Source: Bacteroidales bacterium UBA1769 (GTDB lineage Bacteria; Bacteroidota; Bacteroidia; Bacteroidales; UBA932). From it: 13,122 nt of DNA. Positions 1 through 8,076 of this stretch are shown here, in pieces. The notes below the pieces were generated by a model. That model was not told the origin of the DNA. It was given only the letters and a program-made list of their open reading frames with translations, and did no database searches. Location: the NCBI GenBank assembly GCA_002314725.1, contig DCGV01000067.1:1-13122 (forward strand). Direction: 5' to 3'. Numbering within the stretch: the first letter of the stretch is position 1; each line of letters opens with the position of its first letter. A program made the position numbers and the translations under genes.

Positions 1-101
1 ATGGTTTCTAATTACTATTTACAATTAATGAGATTCTTGTAAAAGTACAGCCATATATAAAACAAGCTGCTAAACAAGCCGGAAATAAGACAAAGGAATA
101 T

Positions 102-341
102 GTGACACTACTAGTCGCTCTAATTATAGGTATTTTGGGTGGAGATATGTGGGCTTCGTGGCGTGAGAGGAAGAAGTTTGAAAAGAAACTCAAACAGGCT
201 ATTGAAAAACTAAGTGCTGAAGAGCAGATTAAAATAAAGGAGATTGTTGCCAAGAATAAAGCTGATCGGGACACACTTTTGAAGAAGGTAAAAGAGTACC
301 TTGAGAGTAAAGGTGTCGATACAAGCGATTTCCCTAAGTAG
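102..341 (+). CDS. Small membrane-anchored coiled-coil protein, possibly 5'-incomplete
   Basis: I do not recognise this 79-residue protein. It opens with a hydrophobic segment (about residues 1-18, LLVALIIGILGG) that could span the membrane once. A highly charged Lys/Glu-rich helix follows to the end (about residues 20-72) and would form a coiled coil, probably cytoplasmic. The start used is GTG at 102 with GGA four bases upstream. The same frame is open back to position 12, and those 30 upstream codons (Ile-Lys-Gln-Ala-Ala-Lys-Gln-Ala type) also read as an amphipathic helix. The true start may therefore lie upstream, either at a non-ATG codon or beyond a frameshift from the frame that begins ATG at position 1. 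The gene converges on the regulator gene ending at 352, with only 10 bases between the stops. It looks real because its composition continues sensibly, but no function can be given. Confidence 0.6.
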   Translation: MTLLVALIIGILGGDMWASWRERKKFEKKLKQAIEKLSAEEQIKIKEIVAKNKADRDTLLKKVKEYLESKGVDTSDFPK

Positions 342-351
342 AGAACTCTCC

Positions 352-1152
352 TTACCGTCTCGGTTTTTCCGCAAACTTAAGACCGAGTTCATTCATGCGT
401 TCCTCGATTTCCCGTAACGTTTTTCTTCCAATTGTCCTGAGACTCAGAAACTCCATTCTGGTATATTGGGTGACCTGATTAAGGCTTGTGATTCCTTCAC
501 GAGCGAGGCTGCTTTGTGTGTGTTGCGAGAATCCAAGTTTATCGATCATCAGATTATCCGGCAAGACAGTGGATTCATTAGTCCTTTGGCAGAAGCGTGA
601 AGACAGTATTGCATTGACAACATTGTCGTACTTGTCTAGTTTCCTTGATAATGTTCCTTCGATTGCACGGACCCTGTGCTCTAGTCCAGTTTTGGTTATT
701 CCCAACTTTTCACAAGTTGCATCAGCATTAAAACCATCACTGGAAACATGGCAAAAGATGTTGTAATCTTCGGATGGCAGCAATGTCTTGGCAAAGTTGT
801 CGATGACTTCTTCCTTGAGTGAGAAATGCATTCGTCTGGAGAGTAAGTCCATATGGGAGTAATCTGCGATAAGGCTCCTTACCGCTTTGTATTGCTTAGA
901 GAACCCCGGATATACATTGCAGAACTTCACCACAGACTCCCTGGATACGTATGTGCGTCTTTGCTTGTCACTGCCAACTCCAACAAGGGCATCTCTTTCA
1001 ATGAGGTTTAGTACTGTCTGTGTCGTGCATCCAATCATTTTTGCGGCTTCAGAGATTGTCATCGCAAGAGGTTCTCCTGTCAAGCAGGCGCCACAATGAC
1101 AGCAGAATCGGGAGTCTTTGGGGACTTGTTTATTACAAATGTTGCATTCCAT
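352..1152 (-). CDS. Zinc-ribbon / helix-turn-helix regulator with RNA polymerase alpha-CTD-like C-terminus
   Basis: This 266-residue protein is probably a DNA-binding regulator. Residues 3-20 form a short zinc ribbon (Cys3, Cys6, Cys17, Cys20, ending HCG). Residues 32-52 (TISEAAKMIGCTTQTVLNLI) read as a MerR/excisionase-type helix-turn-helix, followed by a wing-like RRTYVSRESV segment. The middle (about 110-180) is helical and includes a second helix-turn-helix-like stretch (CEKLGITKTGLEHRVRAIE), loosely like sigma region 4. Residues about 197-262 match the helix-hairpin-helix fold of the RNA polymerase alpha C-terminal domain (LxLRTIGRKTLREIEERMNELG). It lies 33 bases downstream of the FKBP gene on the same strand, so co-transcription is possible. 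Domain calls come from motif reading; the target is unknown. It could regulate its own neighbourhood or belong to an old mobile element. Confidence 0.8.
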   Translation of the reverse strand: MECNICNKQVPKDSRFCCHCGACLTGEPLAMTISEAAKMIGCTTQTVLNLIERDALVGVGSDKQRRTYVSRESVVKFCNVYPGFSKQYKAVRSLIADYSHMDLLSRRMHFSLKEEVIDNFAKTLLPSEDYNIFCHVSSDGFNADATCEKLGITKTGLEHRVRAIEGTLSRKLDKYDNVVNAILSSRFCQRTNESTVLPDNLMIDKLGFSQHTQSSLAREGITSLNQVTQYTRMEFLSLRTIGRKTLREIEERMNELGLKFAEKPRR

Positions 1153-1185
1153 AGGGTAGTGGTTTGAGCATTAACGAATGTGGTG

Positions 1186-1602
1186 CTATAGCTGTGCAAT
1201 CTTCACCAACTCTAGTTCGAACTCCAAGGTAGACCATCCAGGAATCCCGTCCACTTTGTCGGCACCGTAGCCCAGCTCGGCGGGAATCCACACGCGGCAC
1301 ACGTCGCCCTCGTGCATCGCGGTCAGGGCGATCTGCCAGCCGTCGATCAGCTCGTTGAGGCGGAAGAGGGCAGGGAAGGGCTCGCCGGCGGTTGAGTCGA
1401 ACTGCTTGCCGTTGATCAGGCGCCCCGTGTAGTGGACGTTCACGATGCTGTTGACCCTTGGGGAGACGGTCCCGGTTCCCGCTTTGATTCTCTGCATCAG
1501 GACGCCTCCGTTGAGGCTTTCCACGTCGGCTTCCTGGGCCTTCTGTGCCAGGAAGCGACGATTTTCTTCGCGGTATGCGGTGTTGTGGGGTTTGTGAGAC
1601 AT
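1186..1602 (-). CDS. FKBP-type peptidyl-prolyl cis-trans isomerase, cytoplasmic
   Basis: This 138-residue single-domain FKBP catalyses cis-trans isomerisation of Xaa-Pro bonds during protein folding. A charged helical N-terminus (about residues 8-30, REENRRFLAQKAQEADVESL) leads into the fold. The FKBP signatures appear in order: VNVHYTG near 53-59, GKQFDST near 65-71, LIDGWQIALTAMHEGD in the central helix, RVWIPAELGYG, and IPGWSTLEFELEL at the end. No signal peptide or lipobox is present, so it should be cytoplasmic. I chose ATG at 1602. The frame extends to an ATG at 1656, but that extension (SDGEHTSSKKRYSP) looks non-coding and an AAAGGT lies just before 1602. A loose minus-7-like AAAATTTG (bases 1654-1661, - strand) could serve as promoter. 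Its GC content is visibly higher than that of both neighbours, marking native chromosome beside the AT-rich operon. Confidence 0.9.
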   Translation of the reverse strand: MSHKPHNTAYREENRRFLAQKAQEADVESLNGGVLMQRIKAGTGTVSPRVNSIVNVHYTGRLINGKQFDSTAGEPFPALFRLNELIDGWQIALTAMHEGDVCRVWIPAELGYGADKVDGIPGWSTLEFELELVKIAQL

Positions 1603-1706
1603 GGGGCTATACCTTTTTTTAGATGAAGTATGTTCTCCGTCTGACACCGGTATCAAATTTTTCTAACTGCAATCAGATAATCACCTCGTAATACTCTTTA
1701 TTCAGG

Positions 1707-2618
1707 TCAGCAATTATTAGAGATTATTCCGATGAGAACATTTATTAATGATTTCCGTGAAGAATCGTTTTGAAACAAGTTAAATAAGTCGTCATCTATT
1801 TTAGCATAAATCTCTTTTCTCTGTCGGCTAACAGTTGTTATTGGGGCTCCCCACTGATTTGTGATTTCAGTGCCATTTTGCAGAAATATTCTCCAAAACG
1901 GTTCAGACATCATGTGCCAAAATGGGTAAGTGTGAGCACATTTATATTCAGTTTCCTTAGATACATAGTAATGCCAAACGGATTTGAACTCTATTTCAAG
2001 ACTCAACGAAGACTCTACTCGATTTGAATGTAGTATACCCTTTTCTATAAGTCGAGCAACAGAAATCAATAGCACATATTTATGGGGTGCATGTTTCTCG
2101 CCTCGTTTACTGACCTTTAAATTACGGAAATAGGTTTCATATCTATCAAGTAACTGGTCTTGTTTTTCTATTTTTCCCAGGGAAAAAGTTCGTTCAGTTT
2201 CTGAAATAACAAACCATCTATTCTCTGTGTCTTTTCTACAAACTTTCTCTTGTTTTAATTTATATAGAATAGAGTTAATAAGACTCTTATGATATCCCAG
2301 TTGGGTACTTAGTTCTATAGCTTTTATTCCAGGGTTAAGTTTCAAGAAAGAGACAATTTCATTCTCTATAGTAGACCTCTTTGATGGTTTAATTTCATTA
2401 ATCTCGGCCTTAAGAGTTGGACGTGGTGCAGGGATAATGTTTTGTTCCTTTGGAGTGGAAAGGCATTCCTTGATGACTGATGCCCATTCTCTAAACGACA
2501 ATTGTTCATCAGAAAAGAATTGCATGCACGATGACAATATCTGCAGTGTTGACGTGTCAGCAGGAAAACTGTTGATATGCTTTTTCCAGAGCGATTTTAT
2601 TTGAAGTTTCTCGGGCAT
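1707..2618 (-). CDS. Winged-helix protein with ScoMcrA SBD-like C-terminal domain, no HNH nuclease
   Basis: This 303-residue protein is the last gene of the restriction-type operon. Its ATG overlaps the preceding stop by one base (TAATG). Residues about 28-54 hold a helical motif (CM...LSFREWASVIKECL) that recurs at the C-terminus of the upstream gene product. Residues about 82-140 look like a winged helix-turn-helix (ENEIVSFLKLNPGIKAIELS, then SLINSILYKLKQEKVCRK). Residues about 176-295 resemble the sulphur-binding-like domain found before HNH nucleases in ScoMcrA-type enzymes: HAPHKYVLLISVARLIEKG, then YPFWHMMSEPFWRI, then a terminal helical pair beginning AKIDDDLFNLF. No HNH or PD-(D/E)XK motif is visible. 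It therefore looks like a reader or regulator, not a nuclease. The domain assignment is by eye; binding to phosphorothioate or any modified base is inference. Confidence 0.75.
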   Translation of the reverse strand: MPEKLQIKSLWKKHINSFPADTSTLQILSSCMQFFSDEQLSFREWASVIKECLSTPKEQNIIPAPRPTLKAEINEIKPSKRSTIENEIVSFLKLNPGIKAIELSTQLGYHKSLINSILYKLKQEKVCRKDTENRWFVISETERTFSLGKIEKQDQLLDRYETYFRNLKVSKRGEKHAPHKYVLLISVARLIEKGILHSNRVESSLSLEIEFKSVWHYYVSKETEYKCAHTYPFWHMMSEPFWRIFLQNGTEITNQWGAPITTVSRQRKEIYAKIDDDLFNLFQNDSSRKSLINVLIGIISNNC

Positions 2619-3367
2619 TACTCTATAGATTTTGTTTCAAGATAAGATCTTACAATCCTGCCCCAATCTGCGAAAGACATTTGATGGTAGTAGTCGCCAT
2701 ACTGAGTCATACATTCTCCAATAATTGCGAGTCTTGGTGTATTCTCAACTTCATAACTATCAACTAACAATTTAACAGAGATATCATCCTCGATACTCTT
2801 TAAGCGGCCTTGAATATCTTGATTAATGCCTGTTTGGTTTTCATTATCGTAATTATGAACACTTATTTTGTTTGTCGCAAGTTCAGGAAAATGAACGTTT
2901 ATCATTTTTATGAATGATATGATATCAGTTCTCTTAAACAAGATAAATTTGTCTCCATTTGTTAAGAGTTCTTCTTTAATCTTACCTTCAATAACATTTT
3001 CTTGTGCTGATAAACGGCTATAAAACGATACATAACTCTTTTTGTTAAGCCTGGACTTTACCTTTTCTGGTTCCCAGCAGACATATACATCATTTGTTAC
3101 ATCGTAACCAAGAAATAGGAAAGGAATGTCTGAGTTAATTACCTCATCGAATTCAGGTCTCTGTGGTAACTGGGCTCTTTGGTGTTCAAGAGGATATGGG
3201 GTTCCTTCATGTGTTACACATTTGAAATATACATAAAACAAATCTCCATCGAATTTGAACAAGCAGATAGTCCCTTTCTCTATGACCTCAAATCCGGGAT
3301 AGTTGTCAAAAGTTTTGATAAAAAGCTCTATCAAACTCTTACTCTTAGGGTATACTCTAGTTTTCAT
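2618..3367 (-). CDS. Unrecognised restriction-operon protein, possible DNA-recognition or effector subunit
   Basis: I do not recognise this protein (249 residues from ATG at 3367). That start lies one base after the preceding stop. An in-frame ATG at 3400 would add 11 residues and overlap the upstream gene by 32 bases. The N-terminal half is rich in aromatic beta strands (LFKFDGDLFYVYFKC near residues 36-50, FLFLGYD near 83-89, DVYVCWEP near 93-100, YVSFYSRLSAQ near 112-122) with a charged HQRAQLPQRPEFDE loop between. After a linker near 170-185, the tail ends CMTQYGDYYHQMSFADW followed by IVRSYL, echoing a motif near the N-terminus of the next gene product. No clear D-ExK or HNH motif is present. 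Context makes a role in target recognition or in the effector complex likely, but this is inference. Confidence 0.8.
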   Translation of the reverse strand: MKTRVYPKSKSLIELFIKTFDNYPGFEVIEKGTICLFKFDGDLFYVYFKCVTHEGTPYPLEHQRAQLPQRPEFDEVINSDIPFLFLGYDVTNDVYVCWEPEKVKSRLNKKSYVSFYSRLSAQENVIEGKIKEELLTNGDKFILFKRTDIISFIKMINVHFPELATNKISVHNYDNENQTGINQDIQGRLKSIEDDISVKLLVDSYEVENTPRLAIIGECMTQYGDYYHQMSFADWGRIVRSYLETKSIE

Positions 3368-3368
3368 A

Positions 3369-4334
3369 TTACAGAGCCTCAAATAATGAACAATCTGCAC
3401 ATGTCAGATCATAAGGAATAGAATCACTTAAAACTGATATGAAATGAACATCATGAACATTGTTGGGTATATCTGTCATATTGATTGAAGGGACACTCCT
3501 ATAATCATAAAATGCAACTGTATTAAGTGCCATATTGATATCAAATTTGATTCTCGACACTTCTTCAATATGAGGGCCTATTGTCTCATATACAATTTGT
3601 TTCACTTTTAGAATAAGATCTTCTTCGATAACACGAGCAGAAATATCATCAATCAAGTCAAAAACATTCTTGCCCAATCCAGATGCAATCACCACCACAG
3701 ATGCAATTAACAACTTACTGTCGGGATTTGGATTTAGTTGTTCGATTGCGAAAGAATGTTTTCGTATTGTGCCACTAGTTGACTTGACTTCAATCTTGTC
3801 TATACCATCATTGAAATCAAATTTATCCTCAGGACTAACATGCCATGATTGAATCAGATATTCGGGGATTCTACTATTAGCAATTATGAAGAGTTCTGTC
3901 CATAAGCCCTTTACAACCTCTTTTGATAATGTCGTAGATACCGTGAATAGTGAAATGACCTTCGAAATCTCAATCTTTAATCCATTTACTGTTGGCTTTG
4001 TTGGAAGTCTGTGGAGGATTAATGTCACGAGCTCAAAGAAATAACGCTGTATATCTGCATCATCGGATTTTAAGAGAATTACGTTGTATCTTTTTGAGGT
4101 AATGCCCTTCGAATCAGATAAATTGCACATCTGATTAAAAGATACGGCAAATAACTTTAACCTAATATCGGTAGTTGGGGTATCGTCTATACATTCAATA
4201 AACAGAATAGGATACCCCTCAAAGGTTCTGCCTATTTTGTGAGGTAATGATGGATGTACAGACTCGACAGAAAACTGTTCTTGATTATCAGAGGCTGGAA
4301 CTATGTTAGTGAATATTGAGTACAGAGAGTCCAT
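3369..4334 (-). CDS. PD-(D/E)XK nuclease-fold protein, DUF4420-like, of MORC/Z1 restriction cluster
   Basis: This 321-residue protein is a likely DNA endonuclease subunit. The catalytic core lies in the second half. It has GLWTELFI (Glu147), a conserved SWH near 163-165, KFDFND (Asp173), IEVKST (Glu182 and Lys184), then RKHSFAIEQL. This is the D-x9-ExK arrangement plus downstream His and Gln typical of the PD-(D/E)XK proteins that accompany Z1 helicases (Pfam family DUF4420, as I recall it). The N-terminal half is alpha/beta and probably structural. No signal peptide or membrane segment is seen, so it is cytoplasmic. Its ATG lies two bases after the Z1 helicase stop, indicating translational coupling. 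All key residues look intact. Cleavage site and metal dependence cannot be read from sequence. Confidence 0.85.
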   Translation of the reverse strand: MDSLYSIFTNIVPASDNQEQFSVESVHPSLPHKIGRTFEGYPILFIECIDDTPTTDIRLKLFAVSFNQMCNLSDSKGITSKRYNVILLKSDDADIQRYFFELVTLILHRLPTKPTVNGLKIEISKVISLFTVSTTLSKEVVKGLWTELFIIANSRIPEYLIQSWHVSPEDKFDFNDGIDKIEVKSTSGTIRKHSFAIEQLNPNPDSKLLIASVVVIASGLGKNVFDLIDDISARVIEEDLILKVKQIVYETIGPHIEEVSRIKFDINMALNTVAFYDYRSVPSINMTDIPNNVHDVHFISVLSDSIPYDLTCADCSLFEAL

Positions 4335-4336
4335 GG

Positions 4337-6547
4337 CTAAAATTCTTCTTCGTCATCCTCTTCTAAACCAACATATGCGCTGGCCAGATTATCAGGATAA
4401 TAGATTGCTAAATTGTACAAATCTTTATTATTCAATGGGTGGAGATTCTGATTAATTCTGATATGATGGATCTGAAAAGATAGTGAATCATCCTGCTTGA
4501 AATACTTATCTCCAGGGTATCCACCTTGCGGTGCACGACCGTACTGTAGATTGTATGGTGTACTGCCATTGCTTATTCCATGTGACCTGATACTGCCCAC
4601 TGACTCTGCTGCGTAGGCCATCTCATACACATATACGTACTTGATTCTCAACTCATCTCGGAGGTGAACCATATACTGTATTGTTACATTTCTGCGTGTG
4701 ATATTTGGAACGTCAGCAAAACCTATTTGCTTGAACAATTGGATAAATTGGTCTATGTTTATCTTGGCATACCTGTGATTTCTAATAGGATTGCCGTCAT
4801 AATCTATACAATTATGGAAAACAGCCTCACATTCGTTGAGAATAGCCATAAATACATCTCGATTCTTATCAATACAGGCAAGAGATACCATTTGCTTCCA
4901 ACCAGACAGTTTGTTGCGTACAAGTTTAGCAGAGAGAATGTTACTCCTCGTGGGGTTAAGTGTTTCAGCAAGTACCATCGCCTTGGATTGCTTTGAGAAC
5001 TCCTCCAAAGACTCACATTGATTCAAACAGGATCTCAAAATCTCTTCATGTTCAACGTAGTCATTATATTCTTCAAGACTTTTAGCTGATAAGTAGATTC
5101 TACACACATCTATATAATTCATCTTATACCCGAAGAATCGACAACGCTGTTCGATTGTATCTGCATTGGATTTCCCTCGAGTTGTCCTTGGCATATAGGT
5201 CATCGAGAGGTGTTCAATGGTAAAGCCACGATTTAGCATGTCAGCACCGACAAGTATGTGACCTTTTTGTGAATCCCAATCGATGGACTGTCCTGCAGCA
5301 AGATTGCCTCCTTTTGACTGTATTAAGTGAATCTTTGTTCTCATCATGGCTTTTACGATGACAGCCATGACTTGTTCAAATGCAGGCGCGTCTTTTACGT
5401 ACTTGCAAATCGATTCATATGCTGGTTTAAAAGAGCCAATTATGGCAGTTTTTGCAAAATCATCATCCGGGCTTGTAAGAGCGTCTATCCACTGTTGTGT
5501 TGTTGCTTGGGTCCAGCGAGCGAAGGTTGTATTAGTGTCACAGAGACCATCAACATGGATCATCATTGAAAGGTACGACTCTCTTTTCTGAATGAAAACA
5601 ACAACTGCTAGACTAATGAAGAATTCCTGTAGGGAGAAGATCAGTGTTTCAGGAATACTCTCAAGACGATTTCTTGTATTATGGTATATCTCCTCTTCTG
5701 GAATTAAATTAGTTAACTGTAGAGAATCATTCTTAAAGAAGAACTTTCCTCCAGTATAACCTTTCCCAGGTGTTAGAACCGTATGATATTTCGGAGAAAG
5801 AATATCATTACTATCAATGAGTAATGCCGCTTGAGGCGTTGCAGTATATTGTATATAAGAATGACTTGGAAGACTTAGCTTTAATTCAAGAATGCTTGCG
5901 TAAGTTTTACTAAAATCATCTTCTTCCCATTCTGGTCGGGAGGCATTTTTTTTTGCATAGGTGTTAAAACTGGACTGATCGGCCTCGTCGTCAATAATCA
6001 GGACACCGATATTCTTCAAAATAGGAATAAGAGAAGGCCTCTCAAAAATTGAAGCAAGATTCTTTATGTGCAGGTAATGCTTGAGAATCGGAAATAAAAG
6101 AACTTCGTCACTATGGCTAAGTATGTTCTTCACCAACGATTCAATACCTGGATCACTATCTATACTGACAATCATGTATGATGAATCAGCAGATTGGACA
6201 TCCAAATCTTTCCTCAGTCGTTTAGAGGTCTGATCTTGAAGGTTGTTTTTGGTTCCTGTTAAATAAATAACAATACGATAACCGTTATCAGCGGCTAATG
6301 CAGTAAGCGTAGTGAAAGATAGTGTTTTACCACTTTGGACATATCCAACAGCAATATTTGTTATACTGTCGTTTTCTCCTGGCTTGATACAGTGTCGTAG
6401 AATTTTTATCGCTTCATCTACAATTACTTCCTTTCCTTCATCAGATAGGCGTGTCTGTGAATTCATGAAGGCAATAGTATTATCGCCTACTGTAATCATA
6501 GACTTTGTAGATGTGGATTGCTTAGCTATTTCAATTGTGCTTGACAT
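4337..6547 (-). CDS. Z1-domain superfamily II helicase/ATPase
   Basis: This 736-residue protein is a predicted DNA-dependent ATPase or translocase of the Z1 type. Motif I (Walker A) is GYVQSGKT at about residues 68-75. Motif II is IIDDEAD at 184-190. A motif III-like TATPQA sits at 235-240. Motifs V and VI are NRGFTIEHL near 439-447 and DTIEQRCRFFGYK near 463-475, which is the hallmark region of Z1 proteins. The C-terminal third is less conserved and ends in a very acidic tail (EEDDEEEF). Length and motif order fit the family. Its ATG overlaps the stop of the MORC-like ATPase gene (TAATG), so the two are probably made together and may act in one complex. The family's association with restriction-modification genes is known from comparative genomics; its biochemistry here is inferred. 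Confidence 0.9.
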   Translation of the reverse strand: MSSTIEIAKQSTSTKSMITVGDNTIAFMNSQTRLSDEGKEVIVDEAIKILRHCIKPGENDSITNIAVGYVQSGKTLSFTTLTALAADNGYRIVIYLTGTKNNLQDQTSKRLRKDLDVQSADSSYMIVSIDSDPGIESLVKNILSHSDEVLLFPILKHYLHIKNLASIFERPSLIPILKNIGVLIIDDEADQSSFNTYAKKNASRPEWEEDDFSKTYASILELKLSLPSHSYIQYTATPQAALLIDSNDILSPKYHTVLTPGKGYTGGKFFFKNDSLQLTNLIPEEEIYHNTRNRLESIPETLIFSLQEFFISLAVVVFIQKRESYLSMMIHVDGLCDTNTTFARWTQATTQQWIDALTSPDDDFAKTAIIGSFKPAYESICKYVKDAPAFEQVMAVIVKAMMRTKIHLIQSKGGNLAAGQSIDWDSQKGHILVGADMLNRGFTIEHLSMTYMPRTTRGKSNADTIEQRCRFFGYKMNYIDVCRIYLSAKSLEEYNDYVEHEEILRSCLNQCESLEEFSKQSKAMVLAETLNPTRSNILSAKLVRNKLSGWKQMVSLACIDKNRDVFMAILNECEAVFHNCIDYDGNPIRNHRYAKINIDQFIQLFKQIGFADVPNITRRNVTIQYMVHLRDELRIKYVYVYEMAYAAESVGSIRSHGISNGSTPYNLQYGRAPQGGYPGDKYFKQDDSLSFQIHHIRINQNLHPLNNKDLYNLAIYYPDNLASAYVGLEEDDEEEF

Positions 6548-8076
6548 TAGATTGTTCCAAATAAAATATTGAATTTATCTCTGAAATATTTGCCATGTAG
6601 TGTGCCGTCTTGTTGAAGGCTAACCTCTGAAGCTACAAGGACAGATATTACATATGCAAGTTGCTCAATGCCTTCTGGAGTGGAAAGAGACTTATCAAAA
6701 CGCTTGAATACAGGATTATTAAGGTTGATAATTGCTTTGATCTTCCCTGTGGGGTTTCCAGTCAACGAATATAATCCCTGCGAGACAGGCCACTTCTCAC
6801 CACGAATCTGAAGTGGAACTTTGTTTCCGTCGCTTAAGGTGATTGTGGTTTCTGTTGGCGTGATATTCAAGTCATCACTTTGCAGGTGTGCTTCTACAAT
6901 TGTTTGGTTCTCGAAAAGAGGTAATTCTGGTGTTGTGTTAACAACGATTGGTTTGGAGAATCCTTTAGCAATCTGTTTAACAAGTGTGACACCAAGGTCC
7001 TTTATTTCTTTTTGAGATTTTGGCTTGGTATAGTTTTGGGCTTGCCCGAAAAGATCAAGAGATTTGTCTTGCGTCAAATCATCCTTAAGGAGTTCAATGA
7101 AGGTTGTAAAGTCGTCATCCTCTTGGAACGAGTTTTTGGTGAAACTTACATCGAATCCTTCGAGATGTAGTTCACCGAAGATACGTTTATACTGAGGGGA
7201 CCCCTCTTGCCCGCAGAGAATCTTTGGACGATAACGGTCATCGTAGCTTGAACCGATTACACGGCCTCGTCTGAATAACAGGAATCCGTTATTCTCGGAT
7301 GTACTCATTGTTTCAAGAACTCCAATGAATCCTTTTACTGAATACTTCTTTCCATCAAGGGGAACAGGACCAAAAGAAATCTCTTTTCTCCATTCTTTTG
7401 CAGGGCCGTTAGGGTTTGAAAAATACGGAGCATTAAGCACTTTCAGCTCAACGTATTCAAGTGGCTGACCATTTATCAAAATCTCTACACTTTTTTCGCG
7501 TAGATGCTTTGTATAGATACTTTCGAGGTGTTTTTTTATGTATGATATTTGTCTGCTTGTAGGCTTGTTCATTGAAAGATTACATAGAGTAATCTTCGTA
7601 AAATGTTTATTACTTGAGCAGTTTTTTTCTATGACAGGCAATTCCATCTCTTCGTTATCCACTACCTCCTTCAGATCAAACGTCATCGTTTTCTGAACAG
7701 ATTCTCCGTATGCTGAGGTTTCAACTGTCCATGTATTTGACAGCCAGATAGAAGAGACTTTCATACCCATGCCAAATTCATTGAGCCCTTGATTATCTAG
7801 CGGTAGATTAGCAAGTTCGAATGCCCTTTGATAGTTATCTTCTTCTATACCAAACGCATCATCAAGGATAGTAATAACCTCCTTGTCAAAGTCAATGTCT
7901 ATAGTGACGTGCAGTTTACCATCTTTGTTGATGGTTTTGAGCACATCAATATGATTTTCAAAACTTTGTATAGAATTGTCAATATACTCAGCTAAGGCAT
8001 TCCAGACCTTGTTGTTGATATATCTAAAGGTAGAATAAACCAGTGGCCTAGTAGCGATAGAAACATTATTTGCCAT
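6547..8076 (-). CDS. MORC/MutL-like GHKL ATPase of restriction-modification system
   Basis: This 509-residue protein is a GHKL-fold ATPase, likely working as an ATP-gated clamp or switch on DNA. The N-box is ALAEYIDNSIQSF, with Glu30, Asp33 and Asn34 positioned to bind Mg-ATP. The DxGxG equivalent is DDAFGI (72-77), close to DDGxGM of MORC proteins but with Ala for the first Gly. The glycine lid is EFGMGMK (100-106). An S5-like second domain follows (about 200-320), with GFLLFRRGRVIG near 264-275 and SFTKNSF near 311-317. The C-terminal part (about 340-509) is less characteristic. The start codon lies inside the end of the methyltransferase gene (11-base overlap). The family is known from prokaryotic restriction-type operons with Z1 helicases. 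The Gly-to-Ala change seems tolerable because the Asp residues remain. Confidence 0.9.
   Translation of the reverse strand: MANNVSIATRPLVYSTFRYINNKVWNALAEYIDNSIQSFENHIDVLKTINKDGKLHVTIDIDFDKEVITILDDAFGIEEDNYQRAFELANLPLDNQGLNEFGMGMKVSSIWLSNTWTVETSAYGESVQKTMTFDLKEVVDNEEMELPVIEKNCSSNKHFTKITLCNLSMNKPTSRQISYIKKHLESIYTKHLREKSVEILINGQPLEYVELKVLNAPYFSNPNGPAKEWRKEISFGPVPLDGKKYSVKGFIGVLETMSTSENNGFLLFRRGRVIGSSYDDRYRPKILCGQEGSPQYKRIFGELHLEGFDVSFTKNSFQEDDDFTTFIELLKDDLTQDKSLDLFGQAQNYTKPKSQKEIKDLGVTLVKQIAKGFSKPIVVNTTPELPLFENQTIVEAHLQSDDLNITPTETTITLSDGNKVPLQIRGEKWPVSQGLYSLTGNPTGKIKAIINLNNPVFKRFDKSLSTPEGIEQLAYVISVLVASEVSLQQDGTLHGKYFRDKFNILFGTI

Noticed and set aside
341..350. GAGA-AC-TCTC as a terminator hairpin between convergent genes
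   Set aside because: A four-base-pair stem with a two-base loop and no T-tract is too weak to support a terminator.
1603..1656. N-terminal extension of the FKBP to ATG at 1656
   Set aside because: The extra 18 residues look non-coding and include the ribosome-binding region of the better start at 1602.
5327..5591. Cys/aromatic-rich + strand frames opposite the Z1 helicase
   Set aside because: Antisense shadows of a gene with clear motifs; no independent start signals or recognisable domain.
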